Assembly: GCA_020060485.1 (NCBI GenBank)
Contig: JAGVAB010000048.1
Span: 16,991 to 80,990, forward strand
Reading direction: 5' to 3'
Length of the DNA stretch: 64,000 nt
From: Anaerolineales bacterium
Lineage (GTDB): Bacteria > Chloroflexota > Anaerolineae > Anaerolineales > Anaerolineaceae
Positions 46,287 through 55,760 of the stretch are shown in pieces; the stretch's first letter is position 1, and every line of letters starts with the position of its first letter. The notes beneath the pieces were generated by a model that did not search any database, had not been told where the DNA came from, and worked only from the letters and a program-made list of their open reading frames with translations. The translations under genes and the position numbers were made by a program.

Positions 46287-48116
46287 ATGAGTAACCAAAA
46301 CCAAACCCAAGCAAAACCACCCATCGGCCCGGCCCGCGGGCCAGGGGCCATCGGCCGCATTGAAAAAGCCAAAGATGCCCGTACTTCTCTCAAGCGGCTG
46401 GCAGTCTATCTCAAACCCCACACCCCAGCATTGATCTTTGTCTTTGTTCTGGTGATCGTGTATACCGCCCTCGGATTGGTAGCTCCTTATCTGATGGGTG
46501 TGGCCATCGACAGGTATCTCAAGTTAAAAGACATCAGTGGATTGCTGCGCATTGTGCTGATCATGTTTGCAACGTATGCCCTCAGCGCAGGCGGGCAGGT
46601 GGCGGCCAATTACATCATGGCCAATGTTTCACAAAAAATGTTGCAGGAATTGCGCCGCAATTTGTTTGAGCATCTTCAAAAACTGTCGCTCGGCTTCTTT
46701 GACCAAAACCCGCATGGCGAATTGATGAGCCGCCTGACCAATGATATTGACGCCATCAACCGTGCCATCTCGCAAAACGTGACCCAATTGATGAGCAGCC
46801 TGATCAGCGTGGTTGGCATTCTGGTCGTCATGTTCGTTCTGAATGTCTGGCTGGCCCTGGCTTCCTTGATCACCGTTCCCTTAATGGTGGTGATCACCGG
46901 TTCGATCGCCGGCCGCACACGTTCCGGCTTTCGCAGCCTGCAAAAAGACCTGGGCGTAATGAACGGTTTGATCGAAGAATCGATCAGCGGTCAGCGCGTC
47001 GTCTCGGCTTTCCGCCGCACCGAAAATACCAAGCTTGATTTTGAGCTGATCAATGACACGGTATATAAAAGCAGCATCCAGGCCAACACCTTTGCCTTTC
47101 TGCTCATGCCGCTGACCGGCATCATGAATCACTTGAATATTGCCATCATTGCCGGTTTAGGCGGCATTTTGGCCGTGCAGGGCATTGTGACCGTAGGCAC
47201 GGTAGCGGCTTTCATCAGCTACAGCCAGCGTTTCACCGAACCATTGCGTTCTGTGGCCAATATGTACAACACCATTCAGTCGGCACTGGCCGGCGCCGAG
47301 CGGGTCTTTGATATCCTGGACAAGCAGCCGGAGCTGGTCGATCAGCCGGATGCGATGGAACTTAAGGACATCCAGGGCGAAGTTGTCTTCGATCACGTTA
47401 ACTTTGGATATCTCAAAGATGTGCCGGTTTTGAAAGACGTCAGTCTGCATGCCAATCCAGGCCAGACCTTTGCCCTGGTCGGCCCCACCGGCGCAGGCAA
47501 AACCACCATCGTCAACCTGCTGACCCGTTTCTATGACATTGACAGCGGGCGCATCACCATTGACGGCAAAGACATCAGCCAGGTGAAGAAAGCAGACCTG
47601 CGCCGCCAACTGGGCATTGTGCTGCAAGACACCTTTCTCTTCACCGGCACCGTCATGGACAATATCCGTTATGGACGTCTGGACGCCAGTGATGCGGAAG
47701 TGATCGAGGCTGCCAAACTGGCCGAGGCCGATCATTTCATCCGCCACCTGCCCCAGGGCTATGACACCGAGCTTTCCGAGCGCGCCTCCAACCTCAGTCA
47801 GGGACAGCGTCAGTTGCTGGCTATCGCCCGCGCCATCCTGGCCGACCCCGCCATCCTGGTGCTGGATGAGGCTACCAGCAGTGTGGATACCCGCACAGAA
47901 GTGCGCATCCAGAAAGGGCTGCTGCGCTTGATGGAAGGCCGCACCAGTTTCGTCATCGCCCACCGCCTCAGCACCATCCGCGAAGCCGACCAGGTGCTGG
48001 TGATTGACAAAGGCGAATTGATCGAGCGCGGCACGCATGAGGAACTGCTCGACCTGCAAGGCTTTTACTACAATCTGTATAGGAGCCAGTTCCGCGGCCA
48101 GGTACAGCCGGCGTAA
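46287..48116 (+). CDS. ABC half-exporter B (catalytically canonical subunit)
   Basis: A 609-residue partner of exporter A. A Pro/Gly-rich N-tail (PPIGPARGPGAIGRIEKAKD) precedes six helices, then the ATPase with GPTGAGKTTIVNL, signature LSQGQRQLLAIARAIL and Walker B ILVLDEATSSVD with the catalytic Glu. The signature deviates (LSQGQ for LSGGQ), as in the B subunits of known heterodimers, so the canonical site forms from this Walker B and the LSGGQ of subunit A. Start ATG 46287 follows the previous stop by 2 bases with AGGTGA upstream. A strong hairpin terminator closes the operon. Confidence 0.92.
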   Translation: MSNQNQTQAKPPIGPARGPGAIGRIEKAKDARTSLKRLAVYLKPHTPALIFVFVLVIVYTALGLVAPYLMGVAIDRYLKLKDISGLLRIVLIMFATYALSAGGQVAANYIMANVSQKMLQELRRNLFEHLQKLSLGFFDQNPHGELMSRLTNDIDAINRAISQNVTQLMSSLISVVGILVVMFVLNVWLALASLITVPLMVVITGSIAGRTRSGFRSLQKDLGVMNGLIEESISGQRVVSAFRRTENTKLDFELINDTVYKSSIQANTFAFLLMPLTGIMNHLNIAIIAGLGGILAVQGIVTVGTVAAFISYSQRFTEPLRSVANMYNTIQSALAGAERVFDILDKQPELVDQPDAMELKDIQGEVVFDHVNFGYLKDVPVLKDVSLHANPGQTFALVGPTGAGKTTIVNLLTRFYDIDSGRITIDGKDISQVKKADLRRQLGIVLQDTFLFTGTVMDNIRYGRLDASDAEVIEAAKLAEADHFIRHLPQGYDTELSERASNLSQGQRQLLAIARAILADPAILVLDEATSSVDTRTEVRIQKGLLRLMEGRTSFVIAHRLSTIREADQVLVIDKGELIERGTHEELLDLQGFYYNLYRSQFRGQVQPA

Positions 48117-48151
48117 AAAATACACGCACCATTTGTGAATCTGTTCACCAA

Positions 48152-48190
48152 AAAAACCGTACGCTTCGACAAGCTCAGCGTACGGTTTTT
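48152..48190. terminator. REP-like hairpin serving as terminator between convergent genes
   Basis: AAAAACCGTACGCT and AGCGTACGGTTTTT form a 14-bp perfect stem around TCGACAAGCTC. The A- and T-tracts in the stem make it a terminator in both directions (ABC exporter, plus; PH-domain gene, minus). The loop is shared with 23224, 49800 and 57345. Confidence 0.88.
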
Positions 48191-48289
48191 ATATTCTGGC
48201 CTGCAATCAAAAAACATGACCACAGACGTTACACTCCTCAATTTGCATTTCACCATACGCGTTCCGAAGGAACAAGGAAAGGGGTGATT

Positions 48290-48898
48290 TTACATCTCGG
48301 CGCGTATGCCTTTCAATTCCGCCAGAATGGCTTGCAGAACATCCTCCTCACCATCCGCATCTGCCGCGGTTGCAGCCCGGCGTGTGCGTCCCCACGGTTG
48401 AGATTGCTGGGCTTCATCAAAAGCCCGCAAGCAGGCCGCCACCTCTTCATATACTGCATACACATCTTCCAGACCCTGCAGCCGCGCTTCGGCTTGCTTG
48501 CTGGGGTCAGAATTGCCAGCCGTCTCAACATTCAGGGTACCGATGCCCAGCCAGCGATCGAGCAAACCGCGCTTGACCTCAATATTGGTCACCATCCGGT
48601 AAGGCACATGCCGCACCTTCTGCACCAGCCAGCCGGAATGAACCACGATCTCGTCATCCAGCAGTTCGTAACGATAGCGCTTGTACACCGGAAACATGCT
48701 CAAGAAAAGAGGGAGGCCCCACACCAGATTGGGTACGATTGACCAGAACAGGGCTTTGCTGGCATAGTCGATCACCCGCTCCTCGCGCAGGATGAAATAC
48801 AGCGGGAAGTACAAACATGCCCACGTTCCGATGACCACCAGAACAACAATGATCAAGTTCTTGGTCAGAAAGGTTTTTTTGGGTTGATAGGTAAACAT
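48290..48898 (-). CDS. bPH2/YdbS-like membrane protein
   Basis: A 202-residue protein with two membrane helices (about 14-37 and 47-68) and a bacterial PH-like domain: YRYELLDDEIVVHSGWLVQKVRHVPYRMVTNIEVKRGLLDRWLGIGTLNVETAG is the standard bPH2 signature. A charged C-tail ends with a short helix. Function of these proteins is poorly known; some affect membrane stress and export. It follows a YtrA-type regulator gene by 18 bases and is probably controlled by it. Confidence 0.85.
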   Translation of the reverse strand: MFTYQPKKTFLTKNLIIVVLVVIGTWACLYFPLYFILREERVIDYASKALFWSIVPNLVWGLPLFLSMFPVYKRYRYELLDDEIVVHSGWLVQKVRHVPYRMVTNIEVKRGLLDRWLGIGTLNVETAGNSDPSKQAEARLQGLEDVYAVYEEVAACLRAFDEAQQSQPWGRTRRAATAADADGEEDVLQAILAELKGIRAEM

Positions 48899-48916
48899 TT
48901 TTCTCTCTCCTGAAAA

Positions 48917-49306
48917 TTATTGCTTTTCATCTTTTTCGCTCAAGACGCGCAGTACCTCACTGCGGATCTCATATTTTTCAATGCCCAACTCCAGACTCTG
49001 GCTGACAAAATTTTGTACCAGTTGCTCAAACCGCTTGCGGCGTTCTTCCAGGATCGGCACTTTGCGGTCAAGCACATAGCAGCCCCGGCCGCGCTGTGAG
49101 GAAACATACCCTTGCTGATCCAGACGGCGATAGACCCGCGCAATGGTGTTGAAGTTGATCTCCAGCGCTTCTGCCAGGTCACGCACGGTGGGCAATTGGT
49201 CACCCGGTTTTACTTGTGCCGAGGCGATTAAATATTTGATCTGCTCTTCAATCTGGTAGTAGAGCGGTTCCTTGCTGTGAAAATCAACTTCTATTTTGTC
49301 ATACAT
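48917..49306 (-). CDS. GntR-family regulator, YtrA subfamily
   Basis: A 129-residue repressor. The N-terminal winged helix reads EPLYYQIEEQIKYLIASAQVKPGDQLPTVRDLAEALEINFNTIARVYRRLDQQGYV, typical of GntR. The short C-terminal part (about 50 residues, two helices) identifies the YtrA type, which usually controls neighbouring membrane or ABC genes. The second ATG (49306) has better spacing from AGGA than the first (49309). Its promoter at 49355-49383 contains repeated TGTATCATTGT, so self-regulation is likely. Confidence 0.9.
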   Translation of the reverse strand: MYDKIEVDFHSKEPLYYQIEEQIKYLIASAQVKPGDQLPTVRDLAEALEINFNTIARVYRRLDQQGYVSSQRGRGCYVLDRKVPILEERRKRFEQLVQNFVSQSLELGIEKYEIRSEVLRVLSEKDEKQ

Positions 49307-49324
49307 CATTTTCCTGCCATTTTT

Positions 49325-49383
49325 TGTATCATTGTATAATTGTATTATAGTTGGATTGTATCATTGTTTTTTTTCACAGTCAA
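49325..49383 (-). promoter_or_regulatory. Promoter of the GntR/PH operon with repeated operator-like sequence
   Basis: Minus strand TTGACT (49378-49383), 17-base spacer, TACAAT (49355-49360). TGTATCATTGT occurs twice on the plus strand, near 49325 and 49357, 32 bases apart (about three helical turns), the second overlapping the -10 box. Confidence 0.65.
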
Positions 49384-49454
49384 GTGGTTAATCCTAAAAT
49401 CTGTGCTTTTCAGCAGGTATAATTGCACCATCTCATCCCCACACAAGGAGCACC

Positions 49455-49766
49455 ATGCAAACCAATACCCCCAAACTGGCTGAAGTTATTCGATCCTATT
49501 ATGCATTTCGCGGCCTGACCGCTCCCGATGCCGGCCAGGCTTTGCTCTTTCTGGTCAGTGAGGTTGGCGAGCTGGCCGACGCCTTTGTTGAGCAGCAGGC
49601 CCAGTGGGTACGCAACAACCCCGGCCGTGAGCGCGATATCTCCGCCGAGGTTGGCGACGTGCTGATGATGCTCACCGTCTTCGCCGACGCTCTGGGCCTT
49701 GACCCCATGGATGCCATGCTCGCCAAATTTGAGCGCAAGGGATTCAACCCGAATGGGAATGAATAA
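49455..49766 (+). CDS. MazG-like nucleotide pyrophosphohydrolase
   Basis: A 103-residue all-alpha NTP pyrophosphatase. The metal-binding pattern ExxE...ExxD is present as SEVGELADAF and AEVGDVLMML. Single-domain members hydrolyse non-canonical or excess dNTPs to monophosphates and work as dimers or tetramers. AAGGAG stands 7 bases before the ATG. It is monocistronic, closed by the hairpin at 49800. Confidence 0.85.
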   Translation: MQTNTPKLAEVIRSYYAFRGLTAPDAGQALLFLVSEVGELADAFVEQQAQWVRNNPGRERDISAEVGDVLMMLTVFADALGLDPMDAMLAKFERKGFNPNGNE

Positions 49767-49799
49767 ATCGCAATCAAAAACAGCGCGACAGAAGAATGC

Positions 49800-49838
49800 A
49801 AAGACCGTGCGCTTCGTCATGCTCAGCGTACGGTCTTT
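49800..49838. terminator. REP-like hairpin/terminator after the MazG-like gene
   Basis: AAAGACCGTGCGCT and AGCGTACGGTCTTT pair over 14 positions with one G-U, around TCGTCATGCTC. Same family as 48152. Confidence 0.82.
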
Positions 49839-50000
49839 CTGAAATAAATGAATGAAACAACTCTTTGCGGCTTGGCGTGATCATTTCTCTTCATTCCCGC
49901 AATGGTACCAGGTCGCGAAGAAAAACGGACCCTACCGAATGATCGCTGCCTCCAACCCAATAGCGGATTATCATCCGCCGAATATCCAACTTTTCACACT
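49839..50000. other. Intergenic stretch with a possible relic of a Nudix gene end
   Basis: No intact gene. Bases 49931-49953 (minus strand) read EAAIIR followed by a stop, and match the last codons and stop of the Nudix gene at 53100 with 3 mismatches in 23 bases. Upstream of this the frame is broken by a stop. Confidence 0.35.
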
Positions 50001-51452
50001 TCAATCTTGCTTTTTCCGCGACAAGCTCCGCATACGCACAAAAAGCGTCAGGACAAACACGTAGGCGATCATCGCCACCTGAATCCCACCCTCAATTGCG
50101 TTGCGCTTTTGCTCGTCCATCAGCAGCCCAATACGCGGATACCCGGCCATAAACAGCACCATCAGCGCCAGGGTCAGAATCAATACCGGACGCGGCTGCC
50201 TGGGAAGGGCCCAAAAAGCAAGCGCAAGAGAGACCAAAGAAAGCACAGGCAGCATGTTGATCTGATACCGGGCAAATCCAGCCTGTGAAACCCAGGACGG
50301 CGCCGGAACGCCCCCCGCCATCAGGATCAGAAAAGGAACAGAAAACAGGCCTGCCATCAACACGATTTGGCGAAGCTGAAACGGCACACTGAAGACGATT
50401 GAAGTCAATACCGCCAACGAAAGAAACAGGATCAAGGCACGCCCTGAATAAGACAAGCTTTTCACCATTTCATGGCGAGGAGCGTAGGGCCACCCCTGTA
50501 TGTAGGTTACGCCCAAGCGTGGCAACATGATGGAATCATGGATCGTCCATATAATCGGGTAAGACTCCGCATCTATTTTGATCCCGCCATTCAGTGGCTC
50601 GGTAGTCAGGTGTACCCACCCACCATTCAGGTCTATCCTCAACTCAAAGTCTGTGATCTTACGTTGTTCAACCACCTCAAACAAGAAGCCGTCCATGCCT
50701 TTAGCGGTATATTGAATGGACACCGTGCTTTTCTCGCCTGGCTGCATTTGCCGTACCCATCCGACCGCGCCTGCACCGTCGCTGAGGTAAGCAACAGATT
50801 TCCCGTCCATCTCAATTTCGAGATTTTCATACAGGATCGTCTCGTTTGAAAGCGGAAAACTGAATTCGGCCCGCACTTCACTGTCCACCGGATTCGCAAT
50901 TGTGTACTGGTAATCGGCATGCAATCGGTAAGTATTGAACGTATCGATTTGATGCTGGCTGTCTTCCAGTTCCAATGCCACTAACCCGCGAAATCTGGTA
51001 ATGCTGGTTTGTGCAACCTGTTGTTCAATCACGAAACTGCCATCCGGCAGCGGCATAGTCTGCCCTTCCAGAACAGCATCTTTCTCCACTGACATAGGAA
51101 CATATTGCCTGACCTGCAAATCCCGCTGAATGAAAGTACCGCCATATGCATTGCGTTCTTTCTTCCAGGCCCGGTTACTCAAACTCCCACTGTTTGTGAA
51201 CGAACCGCTCACCCTCTGAAAGACATCAAAGGAAGTGTTCAGCAAAAAATAAAACATGCCCAGCACACCGGCAAACAGTGCCGCCTGCAGAAAAGCATGC
51301 AGCAAACGACGTCCCCAGACCCATGCACGCTCATCATCCTGGCTGCGGCGGAATGTTACGCCAAACAACAACACCGCTGCAATCACAAGCCACAGCAGGG
51401 CAATTGCTTCGCGATTAATCGAATTTGCCAGAATTGACCTGACGGAATCCAT
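50001..51452 (-). CDS. Membrane protein B of a tandem pair, CreD-like layout
   Basis: A 483-residue membrane protein: two N-terminal helices (about 15-32 and 50-72), an extracytoplasmic beta-rich domain of about 240 residues (VDSEVRAEFSFPLSNETILYENLEIEMDGKSV), then five or six helices and a basic tail. This order resembles the CreD inner-membrane family, but I could not confirm membership. It is paralogous to the gene directly upstream: both have the FPLS..T/Q-L-E/F-ENL-IQMD motif, a sequence with G-MD before the second half, and a final helix set. Its ATG overlaps the upstream stop by one base (TAATG). Confidence 0.6.
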   Translation of the reverse strand: MDSVRSILANSINREAIALLWLVIAAVLLFGVTFRRSQDDERAWVWGRRLLHAFLQAALFAGVLGMFYFLLNTSFDVFQRVSGSFTNSGSLSNRAWKKERNAYGGTFIQRDLQVRQYVPMSVEKDAVLEGQTMPLPDGSFVIEQQVAQTSITRFRGLVALELEDSQHQIDTFNTYRLHADYQYTIANPVDSEVRAEFSFPLSNETILYENLEIEMDGKSVAYLSDGAGAVGWVRQMQPGEKSTVSIQYTAKGMDGFLFEVVEQRKITDFELRIDLNGGWVHLTTEPLNGGIKIDAESYPIIWTIHDSIMLPRLGVTYIQGWPYAPRHEMVKSLSYSGRALILFLSLAVLTSIVFSVPFQLRQIVLMAGLFSVPFLILMAGGVPAPSWVSQAGFARYQINMLPVLSLVSLALAFWALPRQPRPVLILTLALMVLFMAGYPRIGLLMDEQKRNAIEGGIQVAMIAYVFVLTLFVRMRSLSRKKQD

Positions 51453-52879
51453 TATTCGCTCGCAGTGGCCGAAGTGTCGATCTCCGCCAGTTTACGGCTT
51501 GAGTATAGTGACAAAATTGTGATATACAGGATCAACCCCACCTGCACCAGCATATTGAAAGCATCCTGCTGAGACAGCTCCGACAAAAGCCCAGACAGTG
51601 GGTATACGATCGTGAAAAATCCTACCAAAACGTAGATGATGATTCGCAGCGGGCGGGACGGCAATTTTCGGAAAAGCAGATACGCCAAAAACATGGTAAG
51701 CGCCGCCCCCACAAGCAACGAACCCCAGAACCCAAAGAAATAATCACTGATGGCAGCCATGATGATGAACTGCATCGAATACACCGCCAGCAGCAAGGAA
51801 AGGTCCAGGAATCGCACGTGCATGCCCCAGATCAGCATGGTTAGGGCAAGCATCGCCCCCAGCAGGGTCATTGCGTACGAGGACAGCACCAGCACACGCA
51901 GCACCTGTGCGCCCGGTTGGGTCGGCTGCGGAAGCGCCACCCCCATGCCCGCCACGGTCACCGCCCGGTCCAGCTCCCAGGTGAGGATGGACCCGTTCCC
52001 GTCCTCTGTCGCCTGAATATTCGTGGGAGTTATCACGCCATCAGGATAGTTCAACAACGAAACTGGCAGCCTGTCAATGGTAAGCGTCAGTACAAAATTT
52101 TTGATCTCGCGCTGCACGGGAATTTGGTAATAAAAATGATCCATACCGCGGGAAGAGTAAGTGATGACAATTTCACTCTCTTGGTGCGGCTGCATAACAC
52201 TCGTCCAGGAGATGACATCGGAAGCAAACCGCAAGTCGGCACTGAGGTCGCGGTCATCCATCTGAATAATGAGGTTCTCAAACAGGGTTTGCCCCGCCGA
52301 CAGCGGAAAAGTGAAAACAGCCTCCGTTTCGATGTCCGTATCATTTACAACATCGTATTGCAGTACCACATCCAGCACATAACCGCTGTACAGTGCATAC
52401 CCTTTTCTCCGCTCGCTTAGCTTCATCTGGATGTCGCCCACAAAACCAACGATGCTGTTCTGTTCCACCTGCTGATCTTCTTTCACCGTGCGGTAAAGAG
52501 GCAGCTTCGTGATGTCTTCGCGCGGCAATTCTTCAACGATCTCAACTTCACGGAAATGGTTGACCGTCAATTCAACCTGTGTATGAGGGCGTCCCCAAAT
52601 CGACCAGGCACTGACACGACTGACCTCCGACAAACTGCCATGCGTGGAATAAAATGTGCGCATATTATCATTAAGTACCATTCGAAATGCCCACAATAAG
52701 CCAATGAACAGAATCGCACTTACCGAGGCCTCAATAATGCGCCGCATCCATGGCCAAAAGCTACCATTTGATTCTTTATACGTCTTGAATGTTGAACTGA
52801 ACAGCACGATCGCCGTGGTGATCATCAACATACTGATGGCAGGTTCTTCCGTAAACCAGGTGATGAGTTTCGTGATCAT
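51452..52879 (-). CDS. Membrane protein A of a tandem pair, CreD-like layout
   Basis: A 475-residue protein with two N-terminal helices, an extracytoplasmic domain (DTDIETEAVFTFPLSAGQTLFENLIIQMDDRDL, YSSRGMDHFYYQIPVQREIKNF) and a C-terminal block of hydrophobic helices (for example LLGAMLALTMLIWGMHVRFL). Paralogue and translational partner of the gene at 50001, so they may form a heterodimer. ATG 52879 has GGAGAGGAC directly upstream; the frame extends to 52927 without a ribosome binding site. Function unknown. Confidence 0.65.
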   Translation of the reverse strand: MITKLITWFTEEPAISMLMITTAIVLFSSTFKTYKESNGSFWPWMRRIIEASVSAILFIGLLWAFRMVLNDNMRTFYSTHGSLSEVSRVSAWSIWGRPHTQVELTVNHFREVEIVEELPREDITKLPLYRTVKEDQQVEQNSIVGFVGDIQMKLSERRKGYALYSGYVLDVVLQYDVVNDTDIETEAVFTFPLSAGQTLFENLIIQMDDRDLSADLRFASDVISWTSVMQPHQESEIVITYSSRGMDHFYYQIPVQREIKNFVLTLTIDRLPVSLLNYPDGVITPTNIQATEDGNGSILTWELDRAVTVAGMGVALPQPTQPGAQVLRVLVLSSYAMTLLGAMLALTMLIWGMHVRFLDLSLLLAVYSMQFIIMAAISDYFFGFWGSLLVGAALTMFLAYLLFRKLPSRPLRIIIYVLVGFFTIVYPLSGLLSELSQQDAFNMLVQVGLILYITILSLYSSRKLAEIDTSATASE

Positions 52880-53099
52880 GTCCTCTCCATTTTTGCTACT
52901 CTGAATAGTAGTAAGACGACCGCCCAACGATTGGATAAGAACAATAATTTTTAATAATCAACGAAACATATTATACAGGAAAGCGGTTAACAACAATGCA
53001 ATGATAATTTTCAGGATTCATCTCTGATTCCATTGATGCCTTAATCTGCAACGCATGTTCATTTCCGCCACAATACACCTTTTTCTATTTGCTCACCCC

Positions 53100-53567
53100 C
53101 TATCGAATGATTGCCGCCTCTTGCCCTAAAAACGCATCCGTGATGCGGTCATACAACGGCATCATGAAATCCATGGCGGCGATCTCCTCTGGCGTGTAAA
53201 ATCCCGCCTCGCTGGTCTCGTCGCTGGTGCGCAGACTGCCCCCCACCACGCGCGCCTCAAAATTCAGGGTGATGGCATGGTAGCGGTTGCCGTCGGCATA
53301 CTGCGCCACCCGGTGCGGGTCGGAGTAGATGCCGATCAGGCGCACCACTGCCACTTCCAGGCCGGTCTCCTCCAAAATCTCGCGCACACAGGCTTCGGCC
53401 ACGCTTTCGCCCGCCTCCACATGCCCGCCGGGCAGGCACCACTGGCCGTTGTCTGTGCGGCGGGTGATCAACACCCGCTCACGCGCCGCATCAAAAATGG
53501 CCGCCGAGCAGCCAATCACCAGCTTGCCCGTCTTTCCGATTCGTTCACCTTTAATGATGGCGACCAT
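53100..53567 (-). CDS. Nudix hydrolase
   Basis: A 155-residue pyrophosphohydrolase. The Nudix box is complete: GGHVEAGESVAEACVREILEETGL gives G-x5-E-x7-REU-x-EE-x-GU with its metal-binding glutamates. Strands before (CSAAIFDAARERVLITRRTDNGQWCLPGG) and after (DGNRYHAITLNFEARVVGG) fit the common fold. Substrate (for example a nucleoside diphosphate sugar or damaged NTP) is not predictable. ATG 53567 has AAGGAA upstream; the frame extends to 53612. Confidence 0.88.
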   Translation of the reverse strand: MVAIIKGERIGKTGKLVIGCSAAIFDAARERVLITRRTDNGQWCLPGGHVEAGESVAEACVREILEETGLEVAVVRLIGIYSDPHRVAQYADGNRYHAITLNFEARVVGGSLRTSDETSEAGFYTPEEIAAMDFMMPLYDRITDAFLGQEAAIIR

Positions 53568-53698
53568 AGAAATTTCCTTGTTACCTACTAAAATCATCCT
53601 TCGTGTTTCCACACCGTCAATGCAAAATCACTGCAAACAACGTCACCCGATACGATAATATCAAGTCTCTCTCCAGTTGGTGAGATAATGGAATTTTC

Positions 53699-54484
53699 TC
53701 ATTCAAAAACTACTACCCTTGCGACAAATAGCATGACTAAAACAAAATATATTATTCTGGCAAACTTATTTATTTTTCCTATTTCTCTTCTTTTAATTGT
53801 AAGAATGATCGAATGCAAGAGTAAAATCTCAGAGAGTATGAAAAGGAATTTATAGCGAAACGATATTGCACTGAGAAGAATAATAGGCATACCAACAATA
53901 GCAATTCCTTTCATAAAGTTTTCCAATGTTTTATATTGGACTCTTAATGAACTCCCGATCCGCAAAGACAATTTTTCAACAGAAAAAGGTTTTTTTTGTA
54001 GCAAATTTAATTCAAGTTGTGCCTCATCCCATTTTCTCAACTGCAAGTAAATTGCAATCAATTTTTGTCGCAGCACGGAATTTTCTGGTTGAAGTTTAAG
54101 TGCTTTTTCAAACAACTCTGCACTTTTTTCATAATTTTTTATTTCAATGTTAACAACGCCAAAATTTACCAGTGACTGGTAAGAGCCAGGATCAAGAGAA
54201 TACGCCTTCTCTGCATTCAGAAATCCTTTTTCTTTCTCTTTACGTAATACCGAAACATAAGTTAACACATGGTATGCCTTTACCGAGGAAGAGTCTATCT
54301 CAAGCGCCTTCTCTGCATTTTCCACCGCCTTATCTAATTGATTCAATGAGTAGAAACATCGGGCAAGGCCAACATATCCTCTAACATCTTCAGGAAATTC
54401 TTCTACTGCCTGGGAATACAATGCCAAAGCTTTTTTAGGATTGGATTCAAAGAGATCATCTGCGGTTTGAAAAATATCTTCCAT
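53699..54484 (-). CDS. A+T-rich TPR protein with C-terminal membrane helices
   Basis: About 261 residues. Four to five tetratricopeptide units fill residues 1-150 (for example AVEEFPEDVRGYVGLARCFYSLNQLDKAVENAEKALEID and GVVNIEIKNYEKSAELFEKALKLQPENSVLRQKLIAIYLQLRKWDEAQ), then a linker and two to three hydrophobic helices near the C-terminus. It probably holds a partner at the membrane. The coding sequence is clearly richer in A and T than all neighbours, with runs such as TTTTTTTT, suggesting recent transfer. Start ATG 54484, with an alternative TTG at 54493. Confidence 0.7.
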   Translation of the reverse strand: MEDIFQTADDLFESNPKKALALYSQAVEEFPEDVRGYVGLARCFYSLNQLDKAVENAEKALEIDSSSVKAYHVLTYVSVLRKEKEKGFLNAEKAYSLDPGSYQSLVNFGVVNIEIKNYEKSAELFEKALKLQPENSVLRQKLIAIYLQLRKWDEAQLELNLLQKKPFSVEKLSLRIGSSLRVQYKTLENFMKGIAIVGMPIILLSAISFRYKFLFILSEILLLHSIILTIKRREIGKINKFARIIYFVLVMLFVARVVVFE

Positions 54485-54590
54485 GAGATTCAAAAACCTT
54501 CCTCAATATAGGAAATATTCCTGGATATCAAATCAAGCAAATGCATAGGCTTTCATGCACATGTTCAAATTCAGATCATTGTCAGAGAAC

Positions 54591-55760
54591 TCAACACTCC
54601 ACCCACTTCCCATTCGCCTTGCTGGACTCGACCACACTGTAGATGAATCGCATGCCCTGCAGCCCGTCCCAGGAATTGGGAAAGAACATCGCCAGCGGGT
54701 CGGGGTCCACGCCCGCCCGTCGGGCAGCAATCACTTCGGCGGCATCAGCGTAGATATTGGCAAAACCTTCGTGGAATCCACCCGGATGACCAGGAGCGAT
54801 GCGGCAAGAGCGGGCTGTCAGGGGCAGGGTGCCCGGCCCGTTGGGCGTCCTGTTCTGCGAAGGCGCATTCAACGGCTTGAAGGTCAGCGCCTGGGGAAAT
54901 TCCTGCATCCATTCCAGGCTGCCCTTGCTGCCGCTAACCCGGATGCGCAGACAATTCTCCACACCCACTGCCGCCTGCGTCACCCAGTAGCTTCCGCGCA
55001 CACCATTCTCCAGGCGCAGCAGCGCCCCGGCAAAGTCGTGCACCACGCGCCCCGGCACAATGCTGCCTGCCTCGGCGGCAACCTCGACCACCTCCAGGCC
55101 GCTGACAAAGCGCAGCAGGTGGTGCGCATGAGAGCCAATGTCTCCCATCACCAGTGAAGGCCCGCTCCTCACGGGATCAAAATGCCAATCCAGATTTGGA
55201 TCGTCTGCGATATCCTCATTCCCCCTGCCCCCCTGAACATATTCCACCTGCACCAAACGCAAGGCGCCGAGCTGTCCATCCATGACCATCGCTTTGGCCT
55301 GGCGCACCATCGGATATCCAGTGTAGTTGTGCGTCAGGCAAAATACCAGTCCGCTGTCCAGCACCTTCTGGTGCAATTCTTCTGCATCCTCAAGGGAATT
55401 GGTCAGAGGTTTGTCGCAGATCACATCGAAACCGCGCTCCAGACTGGCCATGCTGATCGCATGGTGGCTGTCATTGGGCGTCATGATTGCAATCACATCG
55501 GCGCCGTCATCACGGTTTGCCTCAACCTCCAGCATCTCTGCCACACTGGTATAGACGCGCTCAGGCGCCAGTCCAATTTCGAGGCCGGCTTTGCGGGCGC
55601 GTTCGGGATTGGATGAAAGCATTCCGGCGACAATTTCAAACCTGTCATCAAACCGGGCAGCCTGACGATGCATTGCGCCAATAAAAGAACCAGGACCGCC
55701 GCCAACCACCGCCAGCCGCAGTCGCCTTCCCAAAATGGAAATGACAGGATTAAGTGACAT
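54591..55760 (-). CDS. Gfo/Idh/MocA-family oxidoreductase
   Basis: A 389-residue NAD(P)-dependent dehydrogenase probably acting on a sugar, inositol or derivative. Rossmann part: LRLAVVGGGPGSFIGAMHRQAAR, DVIAIMTPNDSHHAISMASLERGFDVICDKPLTNSLEDAEEL, with the catalytic-site lysine in CDKPLT. The C-terminal beta-sheet domain has GDIGSHAHHLLRFVSGLE, where the conserved His residues bind substrate, and an oligomerisation face. It starts directly at the end of the upstream GlcG-type gene, so both are co-transcribed. Substrate unknown. Confidence 0.9.
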   Translation of the reverse strand: MSLNPVISILGRRLRLAVVGGGPGSFIGAMHRQAARFDDRFEIVAGMLSSNPERARKAGLEIGLAPERVYTSVAEMLEVEANRDDGADVIAIMTPNDSHHAISMASLERGFDVICDKPLTNSLEDAEELHQKVLDSGLVFCLTHNYTGYPMVRQAKAMVMDGQLGALRLVQVEYVQGGRGNEDIADDPNLDWHFDPVRSGPSLVMGDIGSHAHHLLRFVSGLEVVEVAAEAGSIVPGRVVHDFAGALLRLENGVRGSYWVTQAAVGVENCLRIRVSGSKGSLEWMQEFPQALTFKPLNAPSQNRTPNGPGTLPLTARSCRIAPGHPGGFHEGFANIYADAAEVIAARRAGVDPDPLAMFFPNSWDGLQGMRFIYSVVESSKANGKWVEC

